Shown here: positions 7,509-16,545 of the stretch, one piece after another | How positions within the stretch are numbered: position 1 is the first letter of the stretch | How the letters are laid out: every line of letters begins with the position of its first letter | Assembly (NCBI GenBank): GCA_902826685.1 | Contig: CADEFT010000007.1 | Span: 62,001 to 126,000, forward strand | DNA from: an uncultured Acidobacteriota bacterium | GTDB lineage: Bacteria; Acidobacteriota; Terriglobia; Bryobacterales; Bryobacteraceae | Direction: 5' to 3' | DNA: 64,000 nt | Position numbers and translations under genes: made by a program | Notes under the pieces: model-generated | Told to the model about the DNA's origin: nothing | What the model saw: the letters and a program-made list of their open reading frames with translations, nothing else | Database searches by the model: none

Positions 7509-7535
7509 GGCGCGTCCCCGCGCCCCCAAGTTTTC
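7509..7535 (+). terminator. Weak hairpin after rpsA
   Basis: GGCGCG (7509-7514) pairs with CGCGCC (7519-7524) around a 4-base loop, and a short T-run (TTTT at 7531-7534) follows several bases later. The gap between stem and T-run makes intrinsic termination uncertain. Confidence 0.3.
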
Positions 7536-7633
7536 GAAATACGTTCAAAAGTCATAGTTACCTACGGTTTACGCAGGGTGCTGGACATTGGTAAGCTGTA
7601 GGACGTTGGCGGATTGAGATAATTGTGAAGACC

Positions 7634-7954
7634 ATGACGAAAGCCGATCTCATTGAAGAAGTGTCTCGCGTAGTTGAGATGACACGGAAAGACTCAGAAG
7701 TAATCGTGGAGGCGATCTTTGACGCCATTGTGCGGTCTCTTCGCGGCGGCGACAAAATCGAGATTCGCGGGTTTGGCAGTTTCCGTACCCGCCAGCGGCA
7801 ATCGCGCGTAGGCCGCAATCCGAAAACCGGCACCCGTGTCGAAGTTCCTTCCAAACAGATTCCCTACTTCAAACCCAGCAAGGAACTCAAGGATCTCGTC
7901 AATCAGGTCAAAGCGGCGCTCGAGGCCAATCCGCCCGCCGGCCTTGCTCAATAG
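7634..7954 (+). CDS. HU/IHF-family DNA-binding protein
   Basis: A protein of about 106 residues with the full histone-like fold. Helices start TKADLIEEVSRVVEM, followed by the KIEIRGFGSFRTRQRQSR strand and arm region and the RNPKTGTRVEVP minor-groove arm. It bends DNA and shapes the nucleoid. The arm and the longer C-terminal tail (ALEANPPAGLAQ) are IHF-like, but alpha and beta subunits cannot be separated here. The start may be the GTG at 7625 or the ATG at 7634; neither has a strong ribosome-binding site. The HIT gene follows after 12 bases. Confidence 0.9.
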   Translation: MTKADLIEEVSRVVEMTRKDSEVIVEAIFDAIVRSLRGGDKIEIRGFGSFRTRQRQSRVGRNPKTGTRVEVPSKQIPYFKPSKELKDLVNQVKAALEANPPAGLAQ

Positions 7955-7966
7955 CTTCCTCAACAC

Positions 7967-8473
7967 ATGGATCGTCTCTGGAGCCCGTGGCGCTACCGGT
8001 ACGTCGCCAAAGCCGAACCGGCGCCGGGATGCGTCTTCTGCGCCAAGTTGTCGCAGGGCGCCGATGCCGAAAACCTGATCCTCCATCGCGGCAGGACCTG
8101 CTTCGTGATCCTCAATCTATACCCCTACGCCACCGGGCATATGATGATCCTGCCGTTCGAGCATATCGCCCAGTTGCCCGGCCTTTCAGTGGAAGCATCG
8201 CATGAACTGATGGATCTTACGCGATTGGCTGTAAAGGGTTTACAGGCCGTGTACAATCCTCGCGGATTCAACGCCGGCCTGAACCTGGGCGAATGCGCCG
8301 GAGCGGGTGTCGCCGATCATCTCCATATGCACGTGCTGCCGCGCTGGCCCGGCGACGCCAACTTCATGACCACGGTGGGGGAAACTCGCGTACTGCCCGA
8401 AGATCTGGAAACCACCTACCGCCGCCTGCTGGAGTGGTTTCAGCGAGAGGCGTACTCCGGCGGTTCTCTGTAG
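7967..8473 (+). CDS. HIT-family nucleotide hydrolase/phosphorylase
   Basis: A 168-residue protein with the histidine triad HLHMHVLPRW (about residues 118-127), whose central His forms the covalent nucleotidyl intermediate in this superfamily. The N-terminal MDRLWSPWRYRYV and the zinc-type CVFC motif (about residues 22-25) match the AP4A phosphorylase-like branch common in acidobacteria, actinobacteria and others. The likely substrates are dinucleoside polyphosphates or adenylated compounds. It sits between the HU/IHF gene and the kinase gene with small gaps. Confidence 0.9.
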   Translation: MDRLWSPWRYRYVAKAEPAPGCVFCAKLSQGADAENLILHRGRTCFVILNLYPYATGHMMILPFEHIAQLPGLSVEASHELMDLTRLAVKGLQAVYNPRGFNAGLNLGECAGAGVADHLHMHVLPRWPGDANFMTTVGETRVLPEDLETTYRRLLEWFQREAYSGGSL

Positions 8474-8505
8474 CTAGGCCTTCCGCCATCCGATAGGAAA
8501 AGAGG

Positions 8506-10881
8506 ATGGCCGAAGTGCGCGTAAAATCGGGAACCGCGTTGTTCGGCGTGGCCGCGGCCGCGCTGACGCTGCTGGTTTGCGCCTTCGGCTGTTTCGCCGT
8601 CTGGGTCCTGCTGCAGTACGGATCGAAGTCGACCGAATTCGAGTGGCAGGCGCAGCGGCTGGGCGAGCAGTGGTACGTTTCCTACGTGGTGCCGGAAGGC
8701 AACGCCGACGGGTCCCTGGTCAACGGCGACCTGCTGGTGGCGATCAACGGGGAACGGACCGGTAACGTCGCCTCGCTCGGCCCCATGCTGCGCTCGGTGG
8801 CCGGCGCAAGCCTGTACTGCGTGCGGGTGCAGCGCGCCGGGAAAGAGACCGAAGTGTGGCTGCGCGCCCAGGTCCGGTCGAAAGAAAATTTCTTCACCGA
8901 GCGCCTTCCCCTTATGGCGGCGAGCGCCTTCTTCTTCCTGGCCGCGTTGACGATGCTGGCTCGATGGAACAGCCCGGCGGCGCGCATCGGCGCCATCGCG
9001 GCGCTCGCTTCCTCGCTGCGAATGGGAGCCTGGGCGATGCTGCCCGTCGCGGGCTTCTTCCGGCCCTGGGAACTGCATGCCTATTTCCTGTTCTGGCTGC
9101 CGGTGGGCCTGGCACTGCCAGCCACGCTGCATGCCTTGCTGCGGTTCACCGACGACGAAGAACCGGGCCGCGCCTGGTGGGCCGTTTGCGCCTCCGTATA
9201 CCTGCTCTGGGGCACCGGCGGACTCACGCTGCCGCTCAGCGGATCGGTGCCCGCCGCCGTGCCCGATGGCATCGCCTACGTCTTCTGGGACCATGTCGGC
9301 TACTCGCCGGCATCGGCCTTTGTCACGCTGGGATTTCCGCTCCTGCTGCTGGCGAGCCTCGCCGCCTGCGCCATCCGCCTGGTCCAGTTGCTGAGCCTGC
9401 ATCCGGAAGGCGACATCAACCGCCGGCTGCATTGGCTGCTGACCGGCGGCATCCTGTTCGCCCTGCCGATGCTGTTATGCGAAGCGGCGAAGTGGCTGGG
9501 CCTTGAATACCAACTGGCGTCAAGCTGGCTTTCGTCGCTCACCGCCATCTCGGCCAGCTATGCCCTGGCGACGGACTCGGTTTCGGCTCCGTCGGTGGTG
9601 GTGCGCGGCGTGGCCGGTGCGATCCTGCCCTCGCGCTGGTTCGGCCGGCTCGACCAGAGGTACTTCCCTCAGTTGTTCGCGGCCGAGAACACGCTGCGCA
9701 CGGCGCTTGACCGGCTGCGCCGGATTACCCTCGACGAAGACTGGCGCGCGGTGGTGTCCGGGGCGATCGAAACCGCCTTCCACCCCGTAACCTTCCGCAT
9801 CACCGGATCGCTGGCGCCCGGCGAGTTGATCGAGATCGGCGGCAAGCGTTCCGGTGAGCCCTACACGCGGCGCGAGCGGATTCTCGTCGACCGCATCGAA
9901 GATGCTCTCCTGACGCTCATGCAAGGCCAGCGCAAGCCGGCCGAAGCCGCCGCGCGGCCGGCGCCCGAGGCGATCAACCTCCTCCGCGAGTGCCCCAAGT
10001 GCGGCGCCTGCTATGGCGACGACGCGGTGCGCTGCTCCGCCGATGGACAGATTCCGGCTCTGACCCTGCCCGTCGAGCGCGTCGTCGACTCCAAGTACCG
10101 GCTCGACCGCCTGCTCGGCCGCGGCGGCATGGGCTCGGTCTACTCGGCGCGCGACCTGCGTCTGGACCGCAAGGTGGCCGTCAAAATCATGCTGAGCGAT
10201 CTGTTCGGCCATCCCGGAGCCGTCAAGCGATTCGAGCGCGAAGCGCGCCTGGCGGCCAAGATCAGCCACGCCAACGTAATCCAGATCTTCGACTTCGGCC
10301 CCGTCGGAACCATGGGCGCCTACCAGGTGATGGAACTGGTGGAAGGACGCACGTGGCGCCAGGAGATTCACACCGCCGGACGGGTGCCCATCTCCGATTG
10401 CCTGCCCTGGGTCGAACAACTGCTCGACGGTGTGCAGGCGGCGCACGAGGCCGGAGTCATCCATCGCGACCTGAAACCGGACAACCTGCTGCTGGTCGAC
10501 CGCGACGGCGCGCCGCCGCTTGTCAAGATTCTCGACTTTGGCCTCGCCAAAATGAATCTGCTCGATCTTTCCCGCGAGGAGAAGCTGTCGATCGGCATCA
10601 CCACCATCGGCACCGTCGGCTACGTACCGCCGGAACAGCTTACCGGAGGCATCGCCGACCAGCGCAGCGACGTGTACGCCGTGGGCCGCATCCTCATCGA
10701 AACCCTCACCGGCTCGCTGCCTTCCGAAGGTGGGGCCGTGCTCGACAATCCCCTGCGCGATGTGCTCAATCGCTGCACCGCGCTTGCTCCCTCGCAGCGG
10801 CATGAGTCGGTAGCGGCGCTGCGCTCGGAACTGCTGCCGGCCCTGCACGCGGTCTCGGCCGAGGCGGCCGCACCCGTCTAG
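8506..10881 (+). CDS. Membrane Ser/Thr kinase with PDZ-like, multi-TM and zinc-ribbon parts
   Basis: A 791-residue fusion. A first membrane segment (about residues 10-37) leads to a PDZ-like extracytoplasmic domain (about 40-125, with SLVNGDLLVAINGERTG). About seven more membrane segments follow (133-360), then a linker of histidine-kinase-sensor character, a four-cysteine zinc ribbon (CPKCGACYGDDAVRC, about 496-510) and a complete Hanks-type kinase (530-760). The kinase has GRGGMGSVY, VAVKIM, HRDLKPDN, DFGLA and GYVPPEQL, so it should be active. It probably senses a membrane or periplasmic signal and phosphorylates cytoplasmic proteins. The ATG at 8506 follows AGGAAAAGAGG. Its stop overlaps the stop of convergent ligD. 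Confidence 0.88.
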   Translation: MAEVRVKSGTALFGVAAAALTLLVCAFGCFAVWVLLQYGSKSTEFEWQAQRLGEQWYVSYVVPEGNADGSLVNGDLLVAINGERTGNVASLGPMLRSVAGASLYCVRVQRAGKETEVWLRAQVRSKENFFTERLPLMAASAFFFLAALTMLARWNSPAARIGAIAALASSLRMGAWAMLPVAGFFRPWELHAYFLFWLPVGLALPATLHALLRFTDDEEPGRAWWAVCASVYLLWGTGGLTLPLSGSVPAAVPDGIAYVFWDHVGYSPASAFVTLGFPLLLLASLAACAIRLVQLLSLHPEGDINRRLHWLLTGGILFALPMLLCEAAKWLGLEYQLASSWLSSLTAISASYALATDSVSAPSVVVRGVAGAILPSRWFGRLDQRYFPQLFAAENTLRTALDRLRRITLDEDWRAVVSGAIETAFHPVTFRITGSLAPGELIEIGGKRSGEPYTRRERILVDRIEDALLTLMQGQRKPAEAAARPAPEAINLLRECPKCGACYGDDAVRCSADGQIPALTLPVERVVDSKYRLDRLLGRGGMGSVYSARDLRLDRKVAVKIMLSDLFGHPGAVKRFEREARLAAKISHANVIQIFDFGPVGTMGAYQVMELVEGRTWRQEIHTAGRVPISDCLPWVEQLLDGVQAAHEAGVIHRDLKPDNLLLVDRDGAPPLVKILDFGLAKMNLLDLSREEKLSIGITTIGTVGYVPPEQLTGGIADQRSDVYAVGRILIETLTGSLPSEGGAVLDNPLRDVLNRCTALAPSQRHESVAALRSELLPALHAVSAEAAAPV

Positions 10882-13436
10882 CGCTTCACAAGCTTTTCGA
10901 AGTTTTCAATGGCGCGATCGAGCCGCTGCGGCTTGTCGAGCACGCCCGCGAATAAATCTCCCACGCGCGCGAACCGGTCGAGCACGTTGCGCAGATGAAA
11001 CTGCTGAGGGCTCAATCCCGTCTTCACCTCGCGCCATTCGAGCGGCGTGGCCACCGGCGCCCCGGGATAGGCGCGCAATACATAAGGCGCCGAAATTGTT
11101 TTCCCCGAAGAGAGCTGCATCCAGTCGAAGTACACTCTTCCCTTCTCCCGTTTCGATACCGCGCGCGCCGTGGTGAATAAATCGGGCCGCTCGGCCGCCA
11201 GAACGCGCGAGATCACTTCGGCGAACGAGCGCGCCTGCTCAAAGCTGTACACCGGCTCAAGCGGGATGTAGATGTGCATCCCATCGCCGCCGGTCGTCTT
11301 CGGATAGCCCGTCAGTTCGAGCAGATCGAGCTTCTGCCGCACCAGCAGCGCCGCCTCCACGATCTTGTCGTACCCGCACTCCTGCGGATCGAGATCGATG
11401 AGGATGAAGTCCGGGTGCTCGATCGTCTGCAGCCGGCTCATCCACGGGTTCTGATCGATGCAGCCAAGGTTCGCCAGGTAAAGCAGCGAGGGAAGATCGT
11501 TGGCGACGACGAAATGAATCTCGTTGTCGTTGTGGCTGGAGTAAATCGGCGCGGTGCGCAGCCAATCCGGAAAGTGCTCGGAAGCGTCCTTTTGAAAGAA
11601 GGACTCCCCCTCGATGCCGTTCGGATAGCGGCGCAGTGAAAGCGCCCGGTCGCGCAGATGCGGCAGCAGCAGGCCCGCCATCTGGTGGTAGTAGTTGATC
11701 AGGTCGCGCTTGGTGTAGCCGTCCTTTGGATAGTAAAGCTTGTTGAGATTGGTGAAGCTGAGCCGCCGTCCCTCCACCTCGACAATCGCTTTTTCGGCGG
11801 GAGGGGCCAATAGAGGAGGCGGTACGTCGAAGGCCGCGCCGCCCGCCGCCGCCGGTCCCGCTTCGCCCTCAAACACACAATCGGCCGCGCTCACGTCGTC
11901 GCGGAAGCCGAGGTAGACCGGCGCCCGCAGCCGCCGGTCTTCAGTCCAATTGGCGAACTTCACCTGGCAGACCAGTTCCGGCCGGATCCACACCGCGTCG
12001 CGCAGCATATCCGGCCGCTCGGCGAACGGGCACCGCGATGTCACCAGCGGCTTCATCCGCTCAAAAATCCCGGCGATCGTCGCGTTGTCGAATCCGGTTC
12101 CGGCATTGCCGGTCCACAACAGATTCGCCGAGCCCGGTTTTTCATACAAGCCGAGCACCAGCGAACTGAAGTGCTCGCGCTCACCGGTCGTGTATCCGCA
12201 GAGCACGAATTCCTGCTGCTGGAAGATCTTGATCTTCAGCCAATCCGCCACGCGCCTGTGTTCGTAGCAACTGCCCAGGCGCTTGGCCACGATGCCTTCG
12301 AGCCCCGATTGCCGCGCCAGCGCCATCAGGTTTTCGCCCTGATCGAGAAAATCGCCGGAGAGACGAATGCGATCGTTCGGCGTCAGCACGGTTTTGAGCA
12401 CACGCTTGCGATCCTCGATCGCACAGCGGCGCAGATCCCACCCATCCAGGTAGAGCAGGTCGAAAACATACAGGCAGACCGGCTGCTTCTGCGCCATCGC
12501 CACCGCCGCTCCGCGCCCGCCCACATGCATGCGCCGTTGCAGCAGGCTGAACGACGGCAGACCGCGCTCGTCAAGCGCAACGATCTCGCCATCCACGATG
12601 GCCGTTTGAGCGGTGAGGGTCTCGGGCAGTACGGACAGTTCCGGATACTGCCTGTCCATCGCGTTTCCATTGCGCGAAACCAGTTCGGCCTTGCCTTCGC
12701 TCACGTAGCACAGCGAGCGTACACCATCCCATTTCACTTCGAACAACCAGCCGGGATCGGCGGGCGGCCGCGCCGCCGTCTGCGCCATCATCGGCGTCAG
12801 CTTCGAAGGCATCGGCGCCTGCGCGGCTCCCTTCAGGCGGCCGAGCTGGGAGCCGCCGCCCGAGATCGACGGGGTCTCAAGCCCGGCCGCAATCTCCTCC
12901 TGCGTGCGGCCCGTCGCCACGCTGATGGCATGCGCGTCGATACTCCACCCCTCCACCACATAGGCGTCTTTCTTCTTGATGCACAGCCAGTCGTTGTTGC
13001 GGGTGCGCACCAGCACGAAATCGCCGTGCAGCTTCTTGCCGTGGAGCCGGAACTTGAAATCGCCCCGGGTCATCTGGCCTTCCGCCGCCGGATCGCCGAT
13101 CACCTCGTACGTGCCCACGTCCCACAACATCACCGAGCCCGCGCCGTAGTTACCCTTCGGGATATTGCCCTCGAACGTGCCGTACTCCATCGGATGGTCT
13201 TCCACGTGGACGGCCAGCCGCTTTTCCTTTGGGTCGAGCGTCGGCCCCTGTGGCACGGCCCAACTCTTGAGCACGCCGGAAACTTCCAGCCGCAGGTCAT
13301 AGTGCAGCCGGCGCGCATCATGGCGCTGAATGCAATAAAATCCGCCGCGCGTTTGGGGACCGGCCTCCGGCGAGGCACCCGCCGGTTCGGGAGTCTTTTC
13401 GAAATCGCGTTTCCGGGCGTAGTCCTCAAGCGCCAT
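10878..13436 (-). CDS. ligD: Multifunctional non-homologous end-joining DNA ligase LigD
   Basis: An 852-residue protein with the three LigD domains in phosphoesterase-ligase-polymerase order, as in Pseudomonas. The N-terminal 3'-phosphoesterase (about 20-180) has HDARRLHYDLRLE and HVEDHP. The ATP-dependent ligase has its adenylation lysine in EVKWDGVR (near 233). The C-terminal primase/polymerase (about 555-852) begins LSFTNLNKLYYPKDG and has the catalytic DLDPQ and FDW segments. It repairs double-strand breaks together with Ku. No ku gene is in this window. The ATG at 13436 is chosen over a TTG two codons upstream. It is divergent from the sulfatase with only 24 bases between start codons. 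Confidence 0.95.
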   Translation of the reverse strand: MALEDYARKRDFEKTPEPAGASPEAGPQTRGGFYCIQRHDARRLHYDLRLEVSGVLKSWAVPQGPTLDPKEKRLAVHVEDHPMEYGTFEGNIPKGNYGAGSVMLWDVGTYEVIGDPAAEGQMTRGDFKFRLHGKKLHGDFVLVRTRNNDWLCIKKKDAYVVEGWSIDAHAISVATGRTQEEIAAGLETPSISGGGSQLGRLKGAAQAPMPSKLTPMMAQTAARPPADPGWLFEVKWDGVRSLCYVSEGKAELVSRNGNAMDRQYPELSVLPETLTAQTAIVDGEIVALDERGLPSFSLLQRRMHVGGRGAAVAMAQKQPVCLYVFDLLYLDGWDLRRCAIEDRKRVLKTVLTPNDRIRLSGDFLDQGENLMALARQSGLEGIVAKRLGSCYEHRRVADWLKIKIFQQQEFVLCGYTTGEREHFSSLVLGLYEKPGSANLLWTGNAGTGFDNATIAGIFERMKPLVTSRCPFAERPDMLRDAVWIRPELVCQVKFANWTEDRRLRAPVYLGFRDDVSAADCVFEGEAGPAAAGGAAFDVPPPLLAPPAEKAIVEVEGRRLSFTNLNKLYYPKDGYTKRDLINYYHQMAGLLLPHLRDRALSLRRYPNGIEGESFFQKDASEHFPDWLRTAPIYSSHNDNEIHFVVANDLPSLLYLANLGCIDQNPWMSRLQTIEHPDFILIDLDPQECGYDKIVEAALLVRQKLDLLELTGYPKTTGGDGMHIYIPLEPVYSFEQARSFAEVISRVLAAERPDLFTTARAVSKREKGRVYFDWMQLSSGKTISAPYVLRAYPGAPVATPLEWREVKTGLSPQQFHLRNVLDRFARVGDLFAGVLDKPQRLDRAIENFEKLVKR

Positions 13437-13460
13437 CTTCAACGATTATGATGGCAGCAG

Positions 13461-14978
13461 ATGAACCGCCGCCAATTCCTCGCCTCCGGCGCGGCCGCGC
13501 TGCCCAGCGCCGCGAAACCGGACACCCGCCCCAACATCGTCGTCATCATGGCCGACGACCTCGGTTTCTCCGACATCGGCGCCTATGGCTCGGAGATCGC
13601 CACGCCCAACCTCGACGCCCTGGCCAAGGGCGGCGTGAAGTTCACCCAGTTCTACAACACCGCCCGCTGCTGCCCCACGCGTTCTTCGCTGCTGACGGGA
13701 CTCTACAGCCATCAGGCGGGCATCGGCCACATGGTGCAGGATCGCGGCAAGCCCGGCTATCGCGGCTTCCTCAACGACAAGTGCGCCACCATCGCCGAAG
13801 TGCTGCGCCCGGCCGGCTACTCGACGCTCATGTCCGGCAAGTGGCACGTCGGCGAGAAACGGCCCCACTGGCCCACCGATCGCGGCTTTGACCGCTATTT
13901 CGGCCTCATCAGCGGCGGTTCCAATTACTGGAAGCTCGACAAGGGGCGGCAGATGGCGCTCGACGACAAGCCCTATCAACCCGAGCCCGGCAAGTTCTAC
14001 ATGACCGACGCCTTCACCGATTACGCGGTGAACTTCATCGCCGGGGCGGGCCGGAAACAACAGCCCTTCTTTCTCTACCTGGCCTACACCGCGCCGCACT
14101 GGCCGCTGCACGCCTGGCCGGAGGATATCGCCAAATATCGCGGCAAGTATCTCATGGGGTGGGACCGCCTGCGGCTCGAGCGTCACGAGCGCCAGTTGTC
14201 GCTCGGCGTAGTGGACAAGCGCTGGCCGCTTACCCCGCGCGACGGCAAAGTGCCCGCCTGGGATTCGGTTGAGACCAAAGACGATTGGGATCTGCGCATG
14301 TCCATCTACGCCGCGCAGATCGATCGCATGGATCAAGGCATCGGCCGCGTGATGGCGAAGCTGAAGGATCTGAATCAGTTCGACAACACGCTGATCCTGT
14401 TTCTGGCCGACAACGGAGGCTGCGCCGAGGAAAACATCGGCGGCGAGCTGCCCGGTGCGCCGGGCCCCGTCGACTCGTTCACCAGCTACCGCACACCCTG
14501 GGCCAACGCCTCCAATACGCCGTTCCGCCTTTACAAACACTGGGTGCATGAGGGCGGCATTTCGAGTCCCCTGCTGCTGCATTGGCCCAAGGCCGTCAAA
14601 GCCAGCCGGCAATGGGTGCGGCGGCCCTCCCACCTCATCGACATCATGGCCACCTGCTGCGACGTCAGCGGAGCGAAGTATCCTTCTTCGGTGACTCCGG
14701 CGGAAGGCGAAAGTCTCATGGCCGCCGTCCGTGGCCAATCGAGCCGCCGCAAGCCGCTCTACTGGGAACACGAAGGCAATCGCGCGGTACGCGACGGCGA
14801 TTGGAAGCTGGTCTCGCGCCACCCGGGCGATTGGGAGCTCTACAATCTCGCCGAAGACCGCACGGAGCTCAACAATCGCGCTCCATCGGAAACCGCGCGC
14901 GTCTCGGCCCTGCGGCGAAGTTACGAAACCTGGGCCGTGCGCAGCAACGTGCTGCCTTGGGATCAGGTCCGCGCCTGA
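13461..14978 (+). CDS. Arylsulfatase (type I, cysteine-dependent)
   Basis: A 505-residue sulfatase with a short Tat-like leader (MNRRQFLASGAAAL). The metal-binding motif IVVIMADDLGFSDIGAYG is followed by the formylglycine motif Cys70-Cys-Pro-Thr-Arg74 (ARCCPTRSSLLTG), so Cys70 should be oxidised by a formylglycine-generating enzyme. GKWHVG and the later FLADNGG metal motif are present. It hydrolyses sulfate esters, probably in the periplasm. The substrate is unknown; family-wide, such enzymes act on glycans and aryl sulfates. A formylglycine-generating enzyme is not in the window. Confidence 0.92.
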   Translation: MNRRQFLASGAAALPSAAKPDTRPNIVVIMADDLGFSDIGAYGSEIATPNLDALAKGGVKFTQFYNTARCCPTRSSLLTGLYSHQAGIGHMVQDRGKPGYRGFLNDKCATIAEVLRPAGYSTLMSGKWHVGEKRPHWPTDRGFDRYFGLISGGSNYWKLDKGRQMALDDKPYQPEPGKFYMTDAFTDYAVNFIAGAGRKQQPFFLYLAYTAPHWPLHAWPEDIAKYRGKYLMGWDRLRLERHERQLSLGVVDKRWPLTPRDGKVPAWDSVETKDDWDLRMSIYAAQIDRMDQGIGRVMAKLKDLNQFDNTLILFLADNGGCAEENIGGELPGAPGPVDSFTSYRTPWANASNTPFRLYKHWVHEGGISSPLLLHWPKAVKASRQWVRRPSHLIDIMATCCDVSGAKYPSSVTPAEGESLMAAVRGQSSRRKPLYWEHEGNRAVRDGDWKLVSRHPGDWELYNLAEDRTELNNRAPSETARVSALRRSYETWAVRSNVLPWDQVRA

Positions 14979-14997
14979 GATCTGCCAGAATAACGAG

Positions 14998-15825
14998 ATG
15001 GTTGTTGAGATTGAAGGTGTCCCGCTCCATCTGGCTCACCCCGATGAATTGCCGGTGAACTGGGTGGGGCAGGACGACGCGATGCGGCAGTTGCTGGCCG
15101 CCTGGCTGGTGGTGGATGAGCGCGATCTGCCCATGAATCCACGGCTGGTGGGCAAGCCCGGAGTCGGCAAAACCACTCTCGCCTACGCCGCCGCGCGGCG
15201 CTTGGGCAAGGACGTTTACATCATGCAGGCGACCGTCGATACGCGGCCCGAGGACCTCATCGTTCAGCCCGTCATCGAAGGCGCCGGCAAGCTGCGCTAC
15301 GTCGCCTCTCCGCTGGTTTCGGCCATGCTGCGCGGCGGCGTCGCCGTTGTCGACGAGGGTAATCGTATGAGCGAAAAGAGTTGGGCCAGCCTCGCCCCGC
15401 TGCTCGATAACCGCCGCTACGTGGAGTCGATCGTCGCCGGCGTGAAGATCCGCGCCCATGCCGAATTCCGCATGGTAGCCACCATGAACGACGACGCTTC
15501 CACCTTCGATCTGCCCGAGTACATCCATTCCCGCCTGCAGCCGCAGATCCTGATCGACTTTCCCGAACGCGACGAAGAGATGGCGATTCTCAAGGAGAAC
15601 CTTCCCTTCAGCGACGAGTACATTCTCGAGTACGTGACCGATTTCCTCCAGAACGCGCATGCCGCCGACGAGCGCTACTCGGTGCGCGACGGCATCAATC
15701 TGGCGCGCTACGCCACCAAGCTGCGCAAAATGGCCAAGGACGCCGGCGCCTACGACAACGCCCTGCAGGTGGCCATTCTCGAAACGCTTGGCCAGGAAGC
15801 CATGCGCTACGCTCCGCGCCCCTGA
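14998..15825 (+). CDS. MoxR-type AAA+ ATPase
   Basis: A 275-residue AAA+ ATPase with Walker A GKPGVGKTT (residues 52-60), Walker B VAVVDEGNR (near 116-124), the ATMNDD sensor 1 motif and a SRLQPQ arginine-finger region. This matches the MoxR/CbbQ group, whose members help load metals or remodel partner proteins and usually sit beside a VWA-domain gene. No VWA gene is nearby. The ATG at 14998 is 19 bases after the sulfatase stop, so the two may be co-transcribed; a longer reading would overlap the sulfatase gene. Confidence 0.87.
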   Translation: MVVEIEGVPLHLAHPDELPVNWVGQDDAMRQLLAAWLVVDERDLPMNPRLVGKPGVGKTTLAYAAARRLGKDVYIMQATVDTRPEDLIVQPVIEGAGKLRYVASPLVSAMLRGGVAVVDEGNRMSEKSWASLAPLLDNRRYVESIVAGVKIRAHAEFRMVATMNDDASTFDLPEYIHSRLQPQILIDFPERDEEMAILKENLPFSDEYILEYVTDFLQNAHAADERYSVRDGINLARYATKLRKMAKDAGAYDNALQVAILETLGQEAMRYAPRP

Positions 15826-15829
15826 GCGT

Positions 15830-16435
15830 TCAAAGCCTGGGAGGCGTGGTGATCACCACCGCCTTGGCCGCCGCCTGCGCCCGGTAGGAGTGCGGTTCGG
15901 ATGCGTCGAAATAAACGCTGTCGCCCGGCTTCAGCACATGGTCCTCGCCCTGCAAGTGGATCACCAGCTTCCCTTCGAGCAGGAAGAGAAACTCAGCCCC
16001 GTCGTGATAATGTTCCGGTGGCGTTCTCGCGGCCGCCGTCTTCGGAAAGGCCGCCAGATAGGCTTGCAACCCCTTCTCCTGCGCTGAAAACGCCAACACT
16101 TCGAAGAAATAATCGGGCGACGGGTTGTCGGCGCGATCCGGAAAACGCAGCCGTTCGGAAGAGCGGACCATCGTGAACGCCTTGCGCCTTCGCTTGTCGC
16201 CGAAGAAATAGTCGAGCCCCACGTCGAACACCATCGCCACACGGGCAAGCGTCGGCAGCGTGGGGACGAGCTTGCCGTTTTCCAGTTGCGAAAGCATCGA
16301 AGCCGACAGGCCCGTGTGCTTGCCAAGATCTACCAGAGAGATCTTCTTGCGCAGCCGAAGCAGGCGCAGTTTGTTTCCCAACTCGTATCCGGAAAGCACG
16401 CGGGAGATGGTTTGGTGGCCGGTTTCCTCTTCCAT
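15830..16435 (-). CDS. XRE-family transcriptional regulator with cupin sensor
   Basis: A 201-residue regulator: an N-terminal XRE helix-turn-helix (about residues 17-72, with LGKHTGLSASMLSQLENGK) and a C-terminal cupin barrel (about 130-198, with PPEHYHDGAEFLFLLEGKL and the second cupin motif PGDSVYFDASEPHSY). Proteins of this architecture repress or activate nearby metabolic genes in response to a small ligand. It is divergent from the ECF sigma factor. An imperfect dyad, GAACAATATTGCGTTC (16459-16474), in the AT-rich region between them is a plausible site for it. It converges on the MoxR gene. Confidence 0.9.
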   Translation of the reverse strand: MEEETGHQTISRVLSGYELGNKLRLLRLRKKISLVDLGKHTGLSASMLSQLENGKLVPTLPTLARVAMVFDVGLDYFFGDKRRRKAFTMVRSSERLRFPDRADNPSPDYFFEVLAFSAQEKGLQAYLAAFPKTAAARTPPEHYHDGAEFLFLLEGKLVIHLQGEDHVLKPGDSVYFDASEPHSYRAQAAAKAVVITTPPRL

Positions 16436-16545
16436 TTGAAATTCATTTTAACACCGCTGAACAATATTGCGTTCTATTCTCTGTCACTTAAATTTTTTGT
16501 TGTATTGCTGAATTCCGCTCCCAAAGCTTTGCTAGCCTGAGGCCA

